Shown one piece after another: positions 9,451 through 18,188 of a stretch of 64,000 bases of DNA (position 1 is the stretch's first letter; each line of letters starts with the position of its first letter). Location: the NCBI GenBank assembly GCA_001724025.1, contig MEDJ01000003.1:90001-154000 (forward strand), read 5' to 3'. The position numbers were made by a program, and so were the translations under genes. Below the pieces are notes generated by a model. It did no database searches. It was given only the letters and a program-made list of their open reading frames with translations, and was not told where the DNA came from. The stretch is from Acidobacteria bacterium SCN 69-37. GTDB lineage: Bacteria > Acidobacteriota > Vicinamibacteria > Vicinamibacterales > SCN-69-37.

Positions 9451-9981
9451 TCAGCGCGTCGTGTTTGGTGATTTCTCGCGATTGGGTGCCGCGTTGTACG
9501 CCGCTGACTGTCCCCGGGGAATGCTCAGCGACACCCATGCCGATCCGCGTGCGGTCTTTGCGATGAGCACGATCTGTCCCACGTGATAGCTCACGTGCGC
9601 GAGTGACCGCAGGAGCGCTTCCGTGACGCTCAACAGGTGCTGGCGGATCGTGACCGTGCGCGTCAGGTCCGCGTCGGTCAGGCCATCGAGCGTGTGCCGC
9701 AGAACCTGCCAGCCCTCCGACCAGCGTTGCAGGATCGCGTCGCGCGTGACGAGCGTCTGGGCAAACTCCGTGTCGCGATCGCGCCAGGGCTTCTCGCCGT
9801 CGGTCGAGAGGAAGTCGGTGAATCGCGAAACCAGGTTGCCGGCCACGTGCTGGCAGATGACGGCCACCGAATTGCCATCGTCGCCGGGCGCGGTCGTCAG
9901 GTCGGCGTCCGACATCTGGCCGATCGCGCCTTCGGCCAGGGCCTTGTAGCGCAGGAACTCCGTGCGGACTGCAGCAATCAT
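9451..9981 (-). CDS. DinB-like protein (DUF1572)
   Basis: A 176-residue protein with the four-helix DinB/DUF1572 look. Candidate metal ligands are the histidines in ICQHVAGN (near residue 45) and LAHVSYHVGQIV (near residue 130), the typical spacing for this superfamily. Members include thiol-dependent transferases and proteins of unknown role, so no reaction is assigned. There is no signal peptide. Its ATG overlaps the stop of the glutaminyl cyclase gene by four bases (ATGA), so it is the second gene of a two-gene minus-strand operon. Confidence 0.82.
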   Translation of the reverse strand: MIAAVRTEFLRYKALAEGAIGQMSDADLTTAPGDDGNSVAVICQHVAGNLVSRFTDFLSTDGEKPWRDRDTEFAQTLVTRDAILQRWSEGWQVLRHTLDGLTDADLTRTVTIRQHLLSVTEALLRSLAHVSYHVGQIVLIAKTARGSAWVSLSIPRGQSAAYNAAPNREKSPNTTR

Positions 9982-10868
9982 GGCGCCCCTCCAGGGGTGA
10001 CGGCGTCGGGTCTCCTGACGCGCACCTCGAACAACTGCGGCCAGAGCTTGCCGGTGACGAACAGGCGATCGCCGGTCTCGTCCCAGGCGATGCCGTTGAA
10101 GACGTCGATCGGCTGTGTCGCGTGCAGCTGCGCCCGCAGGGGGCTGAAGTCGATCCGTGCGATCACGTGCCCCGTGTCCGGCGCGATCACGACGACGTCG
10201 TCACTCTGCCAGATGTTGGCGAACAGATCGCCGCGAACCATCTCGAGTTCGTTGAGATTGCCGACAGGCAGGCCTCGCTCGGTCACCGCGAGCCGGCCGG
10301 TTTCGCCGAGCGTCTGCGGATCGAGGAACCGCAGCGTCGACGTGCCGTCACTCATGATGATCCGCCGGGCGTCGCGCGCCAGGCCCCAGCCTTCGCCCGT
10401 GTACGAGAACGTCCCCTGCGGCTCGAACGAGTCGAGCGCATAGACGAATCCGACGTTCGACTGCCAGGTCAACTGGATCAGCCGGCTCCCCCAGTCGACG
10501 AGTCCTTCCGCGAAATGCTCCGCGTCGACAGCGCGGCGCTGCACCACGCGGCCGGTTTCGATCTCCACCTTGCGCAGGCTCGATCGGCCGTTCAGTCCGG
10601 TGCTCTCGTACAGGAAGCCGTCGCGATAGAGCAGGCCCTGCGTGAACGCCTCCGGATCGTGCGGATAGGTGTTGACGACGGTGAATGACCAGCGCGCGGG
10701 CGCGGGAGCCGAAGCGGTCGTGCTGGCGGCCCGCGACGAGGGACCGTCGGGACGCGCGAGGAACCACGCACCGCCGCCGGCGGCGATGAGGACGAGGCTG
10801 ACCACTGTCGCCAGCGACCTGCGACCCGTGCGTCTGGCGGCTCCGGCACTGTGTGAGGGCGATGTCAT
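9978..10868 (-). CDS. Glutaminyl-peptide cyclotransferase (plant/bacterial type)
   Basis: A 296-residue protein of the five-bladed beta-propeller glutaminyl cyclase family, which converts N-terminal glutamine to pyroglutamate with release of ammonia. A membrane anchor or uncleaved signal (residues 18-38, LATVVSLVLIAAGGGAWFLA) precedes an Ala/Ser/Pro linker and the propeller. Family signatures seen are YPHDPEAFTQGLLY near residue 68, YESTGLNGRSSLRKV, LTWQSN, GEGWGLARD, and DVFNGIAWD near the end. The N-terminal segment predicts a periplasmic location. No ribosome site is visible, and a TAGGCT hexamer lies nine bases before the ATG, suggesting a near-leaderless start. Confidence 0.88.
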   Translation of the reverse strand: MTSPSHSAGAARRTGRRSLATVVSLVLIAAGGGAWFLARPDGPSSRAASTTASAPAPARWSFTVVNTYPHDPEAFTQGLLYRDGFLYESTGLNGRSSLRKVEIETGRVVQRRAVDAEHFAEGLVDWGSRLIQLTWQSNVGFVYALDSFEPQGTFSYTGEGWGLARDARRIIMSDGTSTLRFLDPQTLGETGRLAVTERGLPVGNLNELEMVRGDLFANIWQSDDVVVIAPDTGHVIARIDFSPLRAQLHATQPIDVFNGIAWDETGDRLFVTGKLWPQLFEVRVRRPDAVTPGGAP

Positions 10869-10877
10869 CGAAGCCGC

Positions 10878-10883
10878 AGCCTA
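10878..10883 (-). promoter_or_regulatory. Putative -10 element, near-leaderless start of glutaminyl cyclase gene
   Basis: TAGGCT lies nine bases upstream of the ATG at 10868 with no Shine-Dalgarno sequence between. I cannot identify a -35 box. One of several similar arrangements in the window. Confidence 0.3.
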
Positions 10884-10911
10884 ACACGCCCGGGCGCCGC
10901 CATCGTCGCGG

Positions 10912-10917
10912 TATGCT
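10912..10917 (+). promoter_or_regulatory. Putative -10 element, leaderless prolyl oligopeptidase gene
   Basis: TATGCT is followed by the six bases GGCGCG and then the ATG at 10924, so transcription would start at or next to the start codon. The same spacer GGCGCG recurs before the gene at 38279. No Shine-Dalgarno or clear -35 box is present. Confidence 0.45.
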
Positions 10918-10923
10918 GGCGCG

Positions 10924-13089
10924 ATGTCGCCAGCTTCCGCTGCTCGTCATCGCACATCCGCGCGCCCGCCGGCCACGCGCGTCGTACCGGTGACTGACAT
11001 CTATCGTCGCGCGGCAGATGCAGCGCCGCCCGCGATCGAGGTGGTCGACGACTATCGCTGGCTCGAGGGCGACAACACGGATCCGGCGGCCATGGGCGCG
11101 GTGACGACGGAGGTGGCGGCGTGGACCGACGCGCAGAACGCCTACACGCGGGCGGTGCTCGATACCCTGCCGGGGCGACGGGCCCTCGAGCAACGGCTGC
11201 GGCCGTTGATGGAGGTGGGCAGCGTATCTGCCCCCATCGTGCGCGGCGGCCGGTATTTCTACGCCCGCCGGGACGGCAGCCAGAACCAGCCCATCATCTT
11301 CTGGCGCGACGGATACCAGGGCATCGATCGTGTGCTCATCGATCCGGCCGCGATCGACCCGACCGGGTTGACGACCGTCGAGTGGATTTCCCCCTCGAAC
11401 GACGGACGCCGGCTCGCGTACGGCACGTACAGGGCCGGCGACGAGAATACGACGCTGCGGCTGCGTGTCGTGGACAGCGGCGCGGATCTCGACCTGGTGA
11501 TTCCGAACAAGGTGCACGCCGCCCAATGGCTCCCCGACGATACGGGCTTCGTGTACCAGAACCTCCGGCACGCGGCCGATCCGTACAGCGGCCAGATCCT
11601 GTTCCACCGCCTCGGCACGAACCCCGAGCACAATCCCGTGCTGTTCCGTCAGTTCACCAGCGACGAGGACGCGGTGCTCGCCACCACCTGGGGACCGACG
11701 GCGACGCTTTCACGCGACGGTCGCTGGCTGGTGCTCGGCTACTGGACCGACACGCGATCCGTCGATCTCTGGGTAGCCGACTTCGAGACGTACCTGCGCA
11801 CGGGGCGGCTCGAGCGACGCGAGGTCTCGGTCGGGACGCCTGGCTTCGGCGCGGGCACCGTCATCGACGGCACGCTCTATCTGCGCACCACCAAAGGTGC
11901 ACCGAGGGGCCGCCTGGTGGCTGCGCCTGTCGACACGCCTGGTGAAGCGTTCTGGCGCGACGTCGTGCCCGAGCGGGAGGACGCCGTCATCGAAAGCGTC
12001 GATCTCGCCGACGGCCACATCGTCGTCACGTGGTTGAGCCGCGCGTCGAGCGTGGTGGAGGTCTTCGATCTTGCCGGCGTGTCGCTGGGGGTCGTCAGGC
12101 AGCCCGGCATCGGGACGGCGGGCGTGGCGGTGGAGGAGGATCGTACGGAGGCGTTCCTCTCGTTCACCAGCTTCAATCATCCGACCACGATTTTCCGGTT
12201 CGACGTGCGAGCGCCGTCGGCCGACCTCGAAATCTGGGCGCGGCCGCCGGTGCCCGTGGATCCGGCAACGGTGGAGGTCGAGCAGGTCTGGTATCCGTCA
12301 CGCGATGGCACGCGCATCAGCATGTTCCTCGTGCATCGCACGGGGCTGGCGCGCTCCGGCGATCATCCCGCGTGGTTGTACGGCTACGGCGGCTTCAACA
12401 TCTCGCTCACGCCCACCTTCTCGGCCGTACGGTTCTCGTGGTTCGAGGACGGCGGCGTGCTGGCGATCCCGAACCTGCGCGGCGGTGGCGAGTACGGCGA
12501 CGACTGGCACGCGGCCGGGATGCTCGACAGGAAGCAGAACGTGTTCGACGATTTCGCGGCGGCGGCCGAGTGGCTGGTGGCCAGCGGCTATACGTCGCCC
12601 GATCGGCTCGTGGTGGCCGGCGGATCGAACGGCGGACTGCTGACGGGCGCGTTGATCACGCAGCGGCCGGATCTGTGCCGCGCCGCCATCGTCGGCGTCC
12701 CGCTGCTCGACATGCTGCGCTATCACCACTTCCTCATGGCGAAGTACTGGGTGCCCGAGTATGGATCGGCCGGCGATCCCGCGCAGGTCGACGTGCTTGC
12801 GGCGTACTCGCCCTATCACCACGTCGTTGCCGGGACGCGGTATCCGGCGGTCCTGCTCACGGCCGGCGAGCACGACACCAGGGTCCACGCCCTGCACGCG
12901 CGAAAGATGGCCGCTGCACTCCAGGAGAGGACCGCGTCGGATCCGGCCGAGCAGCCCGTGCTGCTGTGGGTCGATCGCGAGGCCGGCCACGGTCAGGGCA
13001 AACCGCTGAGCCTGCGGCTGCGCGACGCGGTCGACGAGCGGATCTTCGTCATGTGGCAGCTCGGCATGCTTGGTGGCCGCGACGCGTGA
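10924..13089 (+). CDS. Prolyl oligopeptidase (S9A)
   Basis: A 721-residue serine peptidase that cleaves after proline in short peptides. An N-terminal segment (DIYRRAADAAPPAIEVVDDYRW) is the typical S9A opening. A seven-bladed propeller covers about residues 90-440, and the alpha/beta-hydrolase domain follows. The catalytic triad is Ser568 (GGSNGGL), Asp651 (GEHDTRV) and His689 (EAGHGQG). NLRGGGEYGDDWH near residue 518 is also characteristic. Length is normal for the family. No Sec signal is apparent at the chosen start, so it is probably cytoplasmic, in contrast to the secreted M24 peptidase nearby. Confidence 0.95.
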   Translation: MSPASAARHRTSARPPATRVVPVTDIYRRAADAAPPAIEVVDDYRWLEGDNTDPAAMGAVTTEVAAWTDAQNAYTRAVLDTLPGRRALEQRLRPLMEVGSVSAPIVRGGRYFYARRDGSQNQPIIFWRDGYQGIDRVLIDPAAIDPTGLTTVEWISPSNDGRRLAYGTYRAGDENTTLRLRVVDSGADLDLVIPNKVHAAQWLPDDTGFVYQNLRHAADPYSGQILFHRLGTNPEHNPVLFRQFTSDEDAVLATTWGPTATLSRDGRWLVLGYWTDTRSVDLWVADFETYLRTGRLERREVSVGTPGFGAGTVIDGTLYLRTTKGAPRGRLVAAPVDTPGEAFWRDVVPEREDAVIESVDLADGHIVVTWLSRASSVVEVFDLAGVSLGVVRQPGIGTAGVAVEEDRTEAFLSFTSFNHPTTIFRFDVRAPSADLEIWARPPVPVDPATVEVEQVWYPSRDGTRISMFLVHRTGLARSGDHPAWLYGYGGFNISLTPTFSAVRFSWFEDGGVLAIPNLRGGGEYGDDWHAAGMLDRKQNVFDDFAAAAEWLVASGYTSPDRLVVAGGSNGGLLTGALITQRPDLCRAAIVGVPLLDMLRYHHFLMAKYWVPEYGSAGDPAQVDVLAAYSPYHHVVAGTRYPAVLLTAGEHDTRVHALHARKMAAALQERTASDPAEQPVLLWVDREAGHGQGKPLSLRLRDAVDERIFVMWQLGMLGGRDA

Positions 13090-13134
13090 CCCGCGCGATC
13101 GCTGCGGGTCGGTCGGCGTGCCGCGGTGCCGTGA

Positions 13135-13791
13135 TCAGCGTCCGGCCGACGCGCCGGCGGCCCTGGCGAGCGAGACCTGCAGCGAGGTGTAGGCGTGTGT
13201 CAACTGCAGCGCGACCTGATCCCAGTCGGCCGCGGTGCCCCGGGAGAAGGCGACATGGAGCGCCGGGGCCCTGTTGGCGGCCGCGTCCATCGCGGCCACG
13301 GCAGGCAGGCCGAAGCGCAGGCCCATCTCCTCGGACATCTCCCCGACGGCCTGTGACGTCCCGTCGCCGCGCTTCGTATCGCGCACCAGCGCCATCCACG
13401 TGACCTGGTGCCGGGCGACGACCATCGGATCGAACGCCGCGGCCTTCCACGCCCGCTCGACGCCGGCCACCTGTTCGAATCGCGGGGCCGCACGATCGTA
13501 CCGTCCCGTCATCAGCCAGAACTGCCCGACGGCCTGCGACAGCGCCATGCCGCTCTCGACCGCACGGAACCAGGACATACGATGGAGTTCGCGCTGATAC
13601 AGGATGCAGCTGATGGCGGTGGCGAACTCGCTGCGCGCCGTCACGGACTGCCAGATGGCCGCCTCGTGCCGGGCGACGGCTTCGGGATCGAAGTCGGCTG
13701 GTTGCGGGGCATGGCCGGGCACCGCGTAGAAGCCCATGTAGATGAGCAGCGCGAACGCGCCGAGAGTGAGCAGCCGGCCAGGGCTGAACAT
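13135..13791 (-). CDS. Hypothetical protein with N-terminal membrane anchor
   Basis: A 218-residue protein that I do not recognise. It has one N-terminal hydrophobic segment (residues 6-26, LLTLGAFALLIYMGFYAVPG), then a mostly alpha-helical soluble part with the character of a helical-repeat protein (FWLMTGRYDRAAPRFEQVAGVERAW). It is probably anchored facing the periplasm. A TAGAAT hexamer nine bases before the ATG and absence of a ribosome site suggest a near-leaderless message. It stands alone, convergent with the prolyl oligopeptidase gene. Confidence 0.7.
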   Translation of the reverse strand: MFSPGRLLTLGAFALLIYMGFYAVPGHAPQPADFDPEAVARHEAAIWQSVTARSEFATAISCILYQRELHRMSWFRAVESGMALSQAVGQFWLMTGRYDRAAPRFEQVAGVERAWKAAAFDPMVVARHQVTWMALVRDTKRGDGTSQAVGEMSEEMGLRFGLPAVAAMDAAANRAPALHVAFSRGTAADWDQVALQLTHAYTSLQVSLARAAGASAGR

Positions 13792-13800
13792 CGCCCGGGC

Positions 13801-13806
13801 ATTCTA
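13801..13806 (-). promoter_or_regulatory. Putative -10 element before the hypothetical gene
   Basis: On the minus strand TAGAAT lies nine bases upstream of the ATG at 13791. It is a five-of-six match to TATAAT, and no Shine-Dalgarno lies between it and the start. Confidence 0.4.
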
Positions 13807-13907
13807 GCGCGGTTTCCCGGCGCAGACGCCCGGATCCCGGGGGTGATCGCGAATCCTGCGCAGTCGGGCGCACAATAGGGAAGAGAGAGACGACGGAGGG
13901 AGGTTTC

Positions 13908-14336
13908 ATGTCCACGATCGAACGACCATCAACACTGCCGGCCACCGACGACGAGTGGCAGGCGCGCCTGTCGCCCGCGCAATACCGGGTCCTGCGCTGC
14001 CACGGCACCGAACACCCGGGCACCAGCCCGCTGAACTTCGAGAAGCGGACCGGCTATTTCCACTGTGCCGGGTGCGGGCAGGCGCTGTTTACGTCGGCGG
14101 CGAAGTTCGAGAGCGGCACCGGCTGGCCGAGCTTCTTCACGCCGATCGAGGAGGGAGCCGTGGCGACCAGCGTCGATCGTTCCCTCGGCATGCCCCGGAC
14201 GGAAGTGCACTGCAGCCACTGTGGCGGCCATCTCGGCCACGTCTTCGAAGACGGTCCGCTGCCGACGGGCCTGAGGTACTGCACGAACGGCGACGCGCTG
14301 CGGTTCGTGCCCGTCGACGACGATGATCAGGAGTGA
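13908..14336 (+). CDS. msrB: Peptide-methionine (R)-S-oxide reductase
   Basis: A 142-residue MsrB that reduces the R epimer of methionine sulfoxide in proteins. Zinc-binding CxxC pairs are CAGC (near residue 49) and CSHC (near residue 101). The catalytic cysteine is Cys125 in RYCTNGDAL, and SGTGWPSFF and GHLGHVFEDG are the family signatures. There is no signal peptide. A strong purine-rich ribosome site (GGAGGGAGG) precedes the ATG. It lies six bases ahead of msrA, so the two epimer-specific repair enzymes form an operon. Confidence 0.97.
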   Translation: MSTIERPSTLPATDDEWQARLSPAQYRVLRCHGTEHPGTSPLNFEKRTGYFHCAGCGQALFTSAAKFESGTGWPSFFTPIEEGAVATSVDRSLGMPRTEVHCSHCGGHLGHVFEDGPLPTGLRYCTNGDALRFVPVDDDDQE

Positions 14337-14342
14337 CAGCCC

Positions 14343-14975
14343 ATGATTTTCCACACGCGTAAGTCGATGCTCCCGGGCGTCGACGAGGCTCTGGCCGGAC
14401 GCGATCAGCCCATGGTCGTGCCCGAGCGGCACGCCGTGCTCGGGACGCCGTTGCAGCCGCCGTTCCCCGCGCACCTGGAGCAGGCCGTGTTCGGCGTCGG
14501 GTGCTTCTGGGGAGCCGAGCGGAAGTTCTGGCAGATTCCCGGCGTCTACACGACCGCTGTCGGGTACGCCGGCGGCCACACGCCGCACCCGACGTACGAG
14601 GAAGTCTGTTCCGGCATGACCGGACATGCCGAGGTGGTCCTCGTCGTGTTCGATCCGGCAGTGGTCAGCTACGCGCAGCTGCTGCGCGTGTTCTGGGAGA
14701 ACCACGATCCGACGCAGGGGATGCGGCAGGGCAACGATGTCGGTACGCAGTATCGATCGGTGATCCAGACGTTTTCCGAGCGGCAGCGACAGGCGGCCGA
14801 AGCCTCGAAGGTCGTGTACCAGCAGGCGCTGGCCGCGCACGGCTATCCGCCCATCACGACCGATGTCGCCGCCGCACCGCCGTTCTATTACGCCGAGGCG
14901 TACCATCAGCAATACCTCGCCAAGAATCCCGCCGGCTACTGCGGGCTCGGCGGAACGGGCGTGGCATGCGCGTGA
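14343..14975 (+). CDS. msrA: Peptide-methionine (S)-S-oxide reductase
   Basis: A 210-residue MsrA that repairs the S epimer of methionine sulfoxide. The catalytic Cys54 is in the GCFWGAER motif, and the recycling cysteines are Cys200 and Cys209 in the C-terminal tail, an E. coli-like arrangement. [26 protein letters not shown] and NDVGTQYRS are typical. The N-terminal extension of about 45 residues also matches the longer, E. coli-type enzymes. The gene follows msrB directly on the same strand. Confidence 0.97.
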   Translation: MIFHTRKSMLPGVDEALAGRDQPMVVPERHAVLGTPLQPPFPAHLEQAVFGVGCFWGAERKFWQIPGVYTTAVGYAGGHTPHPTYEEVCSGMTGHAEVVLVVFDPAVVSYAQLLRVFWENHDPTQGMRQGNDVGTQYRSVIQTFSERQRQAAEASKVVYQQALAAHGYPPITTDVAAAPPFYYAEAYHQQYLAKNPAGYCGLGGTGVACA

Positions 14976-14998
14976 CCGTCTGCCGCTGAGCCTGCCTC

Positions 14999-15901
14999 AT
15001 GTCGTCGATGGCCGATGTCGGTCGAGGCCGGCGCCTTGCGGTTGCAGGCGTGGTCGCCAGCGCGCTGCTCGCCGTGCTGAACGTGACGACGGGCGTGGCG
15101 TCGCACGCGACATCGGTAGTGGCCATTGGCCTCGAACTCGCCGGTGACGTCCTGGCGTCGTCGGTCGTGCTCGTGGGCCTGATCATGGCCGCGCGACCGC
15201 CGGATGCGAACCATCCGTATGGCCATGGCCGTCTCGAGATCGTCGCGGGACTGTTCGTCGGGTTCGTGCTGATGGCCGGCGGAGCCGGCATTGTCTGGCG
15301 CGCGATGACGGAGATGGGGCCCAGGACCGTACTGCCCGGCCTGGGCGCTGTGGCCGTGCTGGTGGTGACGATGGCCGTGCGCGGAGTGATGGCGGCGCGC
15401 AAGTTCCGCGTGGCGCGGCAGATTGGGAGCCTGGCCCTGCGATCGGACGCCTGGAACGACGCCGTCGATATTCTGTCGGCCGTGGCGGCGTTCGTGGCGG
15501 TGCTGCTGACGTGGTGGTCGCCCGAGCGGTTTGCCGCCGCCGATCATTACGGGGCGGCCGTCGTCGGCGCGATCGTCGTGTTCACGGGCACCCGCGTGGC
15601 GCGTGCGGCCACGCTCGATCTGGCGGACACGATGCCCGAAGCCGCGATGCTGGCCGAGGTGCGGCGCGTGGCGCTGGCCGTGCCCGGTGTCGAGGCGGTC
15701 GAGAAACAGTACGCGCGCAAGACCGGCCTGCGCTATCACATCGACCTGCACGTGGAAGTCGATCCCGAGATGACGGTCCGCGAATCCCACCGCATCGCGC
15801 ACGACGTGCAGCATGCCCTCTGTGCGCGGCTGTCGTGGGTGGCCGGCGTGCTGGTGCACGTGGAGCCGGCCGGTGGCCCCGACGCGTCAAGAACTGCCTG
15901 A
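14999..15901 (+). CDS. Cation diffusion facilitator (CDF) transporter
   Basis: A 300-residue inner-membrane divalent metal/proton antiporter. Six membrane helices span residues 13-205, and a cytoplasmic ferredoxin-like domain (residues 210-295) follows. Family features are HPYGHGRLE after helix 2 and the helix 5 segment SDAWNDAVDI. The usual helix 2 and 5 metal site (His/Asp-xxx-Asp) reads E-xxx-D (LELAGDVL) and D-xxx-D (SDAWNDAVD) here. This lacks the histidine of zinc-selective members and is closer to iron- or manganese-type sites (inference). It is 23 bases after msrA and may be cotranscribed, which would fit metal stress accompanying oxidative damage. Confidence 0.9.
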   Translation: MSSMADVGRGRRLAVAGVVASALLAVLNVTTGVASHATSVVAIGLELAGDVLASSVVLVGLIMAARPPDANHPYGHGRLEIVAGLFVGFVLMAGGAGIVWRAMTEMGPRTVLPGLGAVAVLVVTMAVRGVMAARKFRVARQIGSLALRSDAWNDAVDILSAVAAFVAVLLTWWSPERFAAADHYGAAVVGAIVVFTGTRVARAATLDLADTMPEAAMLAEVRRVALAVPGVEAVEKQYARKTGLRYHIDLHVEVDPEMTVRESHRIAHDVQHALCARLSWVAGVLVHVEPAGGPDASRTA

Positions 15902-15997
15902 CGACGGCCCCGGGCCGACACAAGGGGCGGCAACTGCGCGTGATCCGCGACCGCACCGCATGCCGCTGATCGAGCAACCGCGTCACCGCGTAGCCTT

Positions 15998-16074
<77 letters not shown>

Positions 16075-16079
16075 CGATC

Positions 16080-16919
16080 TCACCGTCCGCCGAACGTATC
16101 GCAGGCCTCGAGGCGGCCTTCGTCGAACCCGCGGCGGAACCACTCGACGCGCTGTGCGGACGAACCGTGCGTGAACCGCTCCGGCGCCACGCGGCCACCG
16201 CCCATGCGCTGGATGCGGTCATCGCCGATGGCGGCGGCGGCGTTGAGCGCCTCGTCGACGTCATCGGCATCGAGCATGTTGCGTTGCGACGTCGTGTGGC
16301 CCCAGATCCCGGCGTAGCAGTCGGCCTGCAGTTCCATCCGCACCGACAGTTCGTTGGCGCGCGACGGGTTCGAGCGCTGCGCCTGGCGCACCTGGTTCTC
16401 GGTGCCGAGCAGCGTCTGCACGTGGTGCCCGATCTCGTGTGCGAGCACATAGGCCTGTGCGAAGTCCCCGGCCGCACCGAAACGCTGCTGCAGTTCGCGA
16501 TAAAAGCCCAGGTCGATGTAGACCCGCTGATCGCCCGGGCAGTAGAACGGTCCGGTGGCCGACTGCGCGAGGCCGCACGCCGACTCGACGGTATCGGTGA
16601 ACAGCACCAGGCGTGCGCGCTGGTACCGCGGACCGAGCACCTGCGTCCAGACATCCTGGCTGTCGTCGAGCACGAACGAGACGAAGTCGACGAGCCGTTC
16701 TTCCTCGGGACTGGCCGTATACGGTTCCGATGACGATGACGAGGTGTCGAGCGTGCCGCCGCCGGGATCGGCCAGTGACAGGAAATCCTGCCCGGTGACG
16801 AGTGAGAGGACGAGCAGGAGCAGCACGCCCCCGATCCCGAACGGCGCCGCACGTCGGAGCCCGCTCTGTCCCCGGCGATCCTCGAGATCCCGGCTCCTGC
16901 CCCGTGACGTCCACTGCAT
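16080..16919 (-). CDS. YpfJ-type neutral zinc metallopeptidase
   Basis: A 279-residue membrane-anchored protein of the YpfJ/KPN_02809 family. The start MQWTSRGRSRDLEDRRGQSG matches the family's MRW...NVEDRRG opening. One helix (residues 28-48) is followed by a Ser-rich linker and the peptidase domain with the zinc motif HEIGHH near residue 168. The conserved CPGDQRVYIDL precedes it, and ELQADCYAG, with the probable third ligand, follows. The function is not established, though a periplasmic protease role is presumed. A TATCGT hexamer and a GCGAGG ribosome site precede the ATG. The 7-bp tandem repeat lies just past the stop. Confidence 0.9.
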   Translation of the reverse strand: MQWTSRGRSRDLEDRRGQSGLRRAAPFGIGGVLLLLVLSLVTGQDFLSLADPGGGTLDTSSSSSEPYTASPEEERLVDFVSFVLDDSQDVWTQVLGPRYQRARLVLFTDTVESACGLAQSATGPFYCPGDQRVYIDLGFYRELQQRFGAAGDFAQAYVLAHEIGHHVQTLLGTENQVRQAQRSNPSRANELSVRMELQADCYAGIWGHTTSQRNMLDADDVDEALNAAAAIGDDRIQRMGGGRVAPERFTHGSSAQRVEWFRRGFDEGRLEACDTFGGR

Positions 16920-17025
16920 GGCGTAACCTCGCTGGGGTCGCACGATAGCACACCGATGCCGGTCCGCTTGCGCCAGGGAACGTCCGGCGCGCAGAATATC
17001 GGGCGCGCCTGGAGCGCCTCCTTCC

Positions 17026-17991
17026 ATGAAAACCCTGCTCTTGCTGCTCGGAGTCGTCGTGGCCGTGCTCGTCGCCGGCGCGGCCGCGTTCTACCTGTGG
17101 GCCAGCCATGAGGCCGACAGGCAACTGACGTCGGTTGTCGACACCCACGTCGTGACGTTTCCCATGCCATTTCCTGCCAGTGCTGAGGATCTGGCTGCTG
17201 CGGGCGTGACGGCCGACCCCGACGGGCGCGTGGCGCTCGACCGGGCGCGCGAGCGCGGGCGGCACCTCGTCTCGGCGCGATATGCCTGCGCCGACTGCCA
17301 CGGAGCCAATTACGGTGGTGGCGTCATGCTCGACGCGTTCCCGATGGGCCGGCTGCTCGGTCCCAACCTGACCACGGGGCGCGGCAGCGTCGTGGCAGGA
17401 TTCACGGCCGCCGACTGGGATCGCGCGGTGCGGCACGGGGTGCGTCATGACGGCCGGTCCTCGGCGATGCCCGCGCAGGATTTCCAGCAGATGTCGGATC
17501 AGGAACTCTCGGACATCGTCGCCTACATCCAGTCGCTCCCACCCGTCGACAACGAGGTGCCACCGTCGTCATACGGGCCGCTCGGCCAGGTCCTGCTGGC
17601 CACCCATCAACTGACGCCGGCCGCCGACATGATTGCCGATCACCACCACGCGCACCTGGTCGAGCCGCCGCCGGTCTCCGATCCGGCGTTCGGGGCCCAT
17701 CTGGCTGCGACGTGCATGGGCTGCCACGGGGCCGAGTTGGCCGGCGGGCCGATCCAGGGTGGCGATCCCTCGTGGCCACCGGCCGCCAACCTCACGCCGT
17801 ACGCCGACGGGCTCGCTGGCTGGACCTACGAGCAGTTCGCCTCGACCCTGCGGACGGGCACCCGGCCGGACGGTACCGCGCTGCGCGCCCCGATGACACT
17901 CGTCATGCCGTACAGCACGGCGATGACCGACGACGAGATGCACGCGCTCTGGGCGTACGTCGCATCGCGGCCGGCGGTGGCGACGCCGTAG
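17026..17991 (+). CDS. Di-haem c-type cytochrome, membrane anchored
   Basis: A 321-residue protein with two class I cytochrome c domains. The first haem site is CADCH (Cys88, Cys91, His92) and the second CMGCH (Cys230, Cys233, His234). The likely axial methionine of domain 1 is in SSAMPAQDF and of domain 2 in LVMPYSTAM. The N-terminal hydrophobic segment (residues 3-26) acts as anchor or signal, placing the haems in the periplasm. The twin-domain layout resembles cytochrome subunits of alcohol or sugar dehydrogenases, but no dehydrogenase is adjacent. The partner is unknown. Confidence 0.88.
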   Translation: MKTLLLLLGVVVAVLVAGAAAFYLWASHEADRQLTSVVDTHVVTFPMPFPASAEDLAAAGVTADPDGRVALDRARERGRHLVSARYACADCHGANYGGGVMLDAFPMGRLLGPNLTTGRGSVVAGFTAADWDRAVRHGVRHDGRSSAMPAQDFQQMSDQELSDIVAYIQSLPPVDNEVPPSSYGPLGQVLLATHQLTPAADMIADHHHAHLVEPPPVSDPAFGAHLAATCMGCHGAELAGGPIQGGDPSWPPAANLTPYADGLAGWTYEQFASTLRTGTRPDGTALRAPMTLVMPYSTAMTDDEMHALWAYVASRPAVATP

Positions 17992-18019
17992 CCACGGCGC
18001 AGTGAGCGTGTCTGTGTCT

Positions 18020-18126
18020 CCCTGGGGCTGAAGCCCCAGGGCTCCGAAGATCGACGATCGACCACCGACGACCAACGATCGACCACCGACGACCAATTTC
18101 GGAGCCCCGAGTCTTCAGCCTCGGGG
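18020..18126. repeat. Pair of palindromic repeat elements in opposite orientation
   Basis: Two copies of the window's palindromic element face each other. The plus copy at 18020-18041 has perfect 10-bp arms (CCCTGGGGCT / AGCCCCAGGG) and the tail CTCCGAAGA. The minus copy at 18105-18126 has one arm mismatch and its tail at 18097-18104. The 46 bases between the tails hold a 21-bp direct repeat. The unit lies between the cytochrome c and ABC-F genes. Confidence 0.85.
18055..18096. repeat. 21-bp perfect tandem direct repeat inside the palindrome pair
   Basis: The 21-base unit at 18055-18075 (starting CGATCGACCACC) is repeated without change or spacer at 18076-18096. It sits exactly between the two oppositely oriented palindromic elements. 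Confidence 0.9.
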
Positions 18127-18173
18127 TGACAGGCAGACCCGTCGGAGCTGCGGGTCACGGCAGTCACCCGCGA

Positions 18174-18179
18174 TACGAT
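18174..18179 (+). promoter_or_regulatory. Putative -10 element before the ABC-F gene
   Basis: TACGAT is followed nine bases later by the ATG at 18189, with no Shine-Dalgarno sequence, another candidate near-leaderless start. The -35 region is not recognisable. Confidence 0.35.
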
Positions 18180-18188
18180 GGTCGGTTG

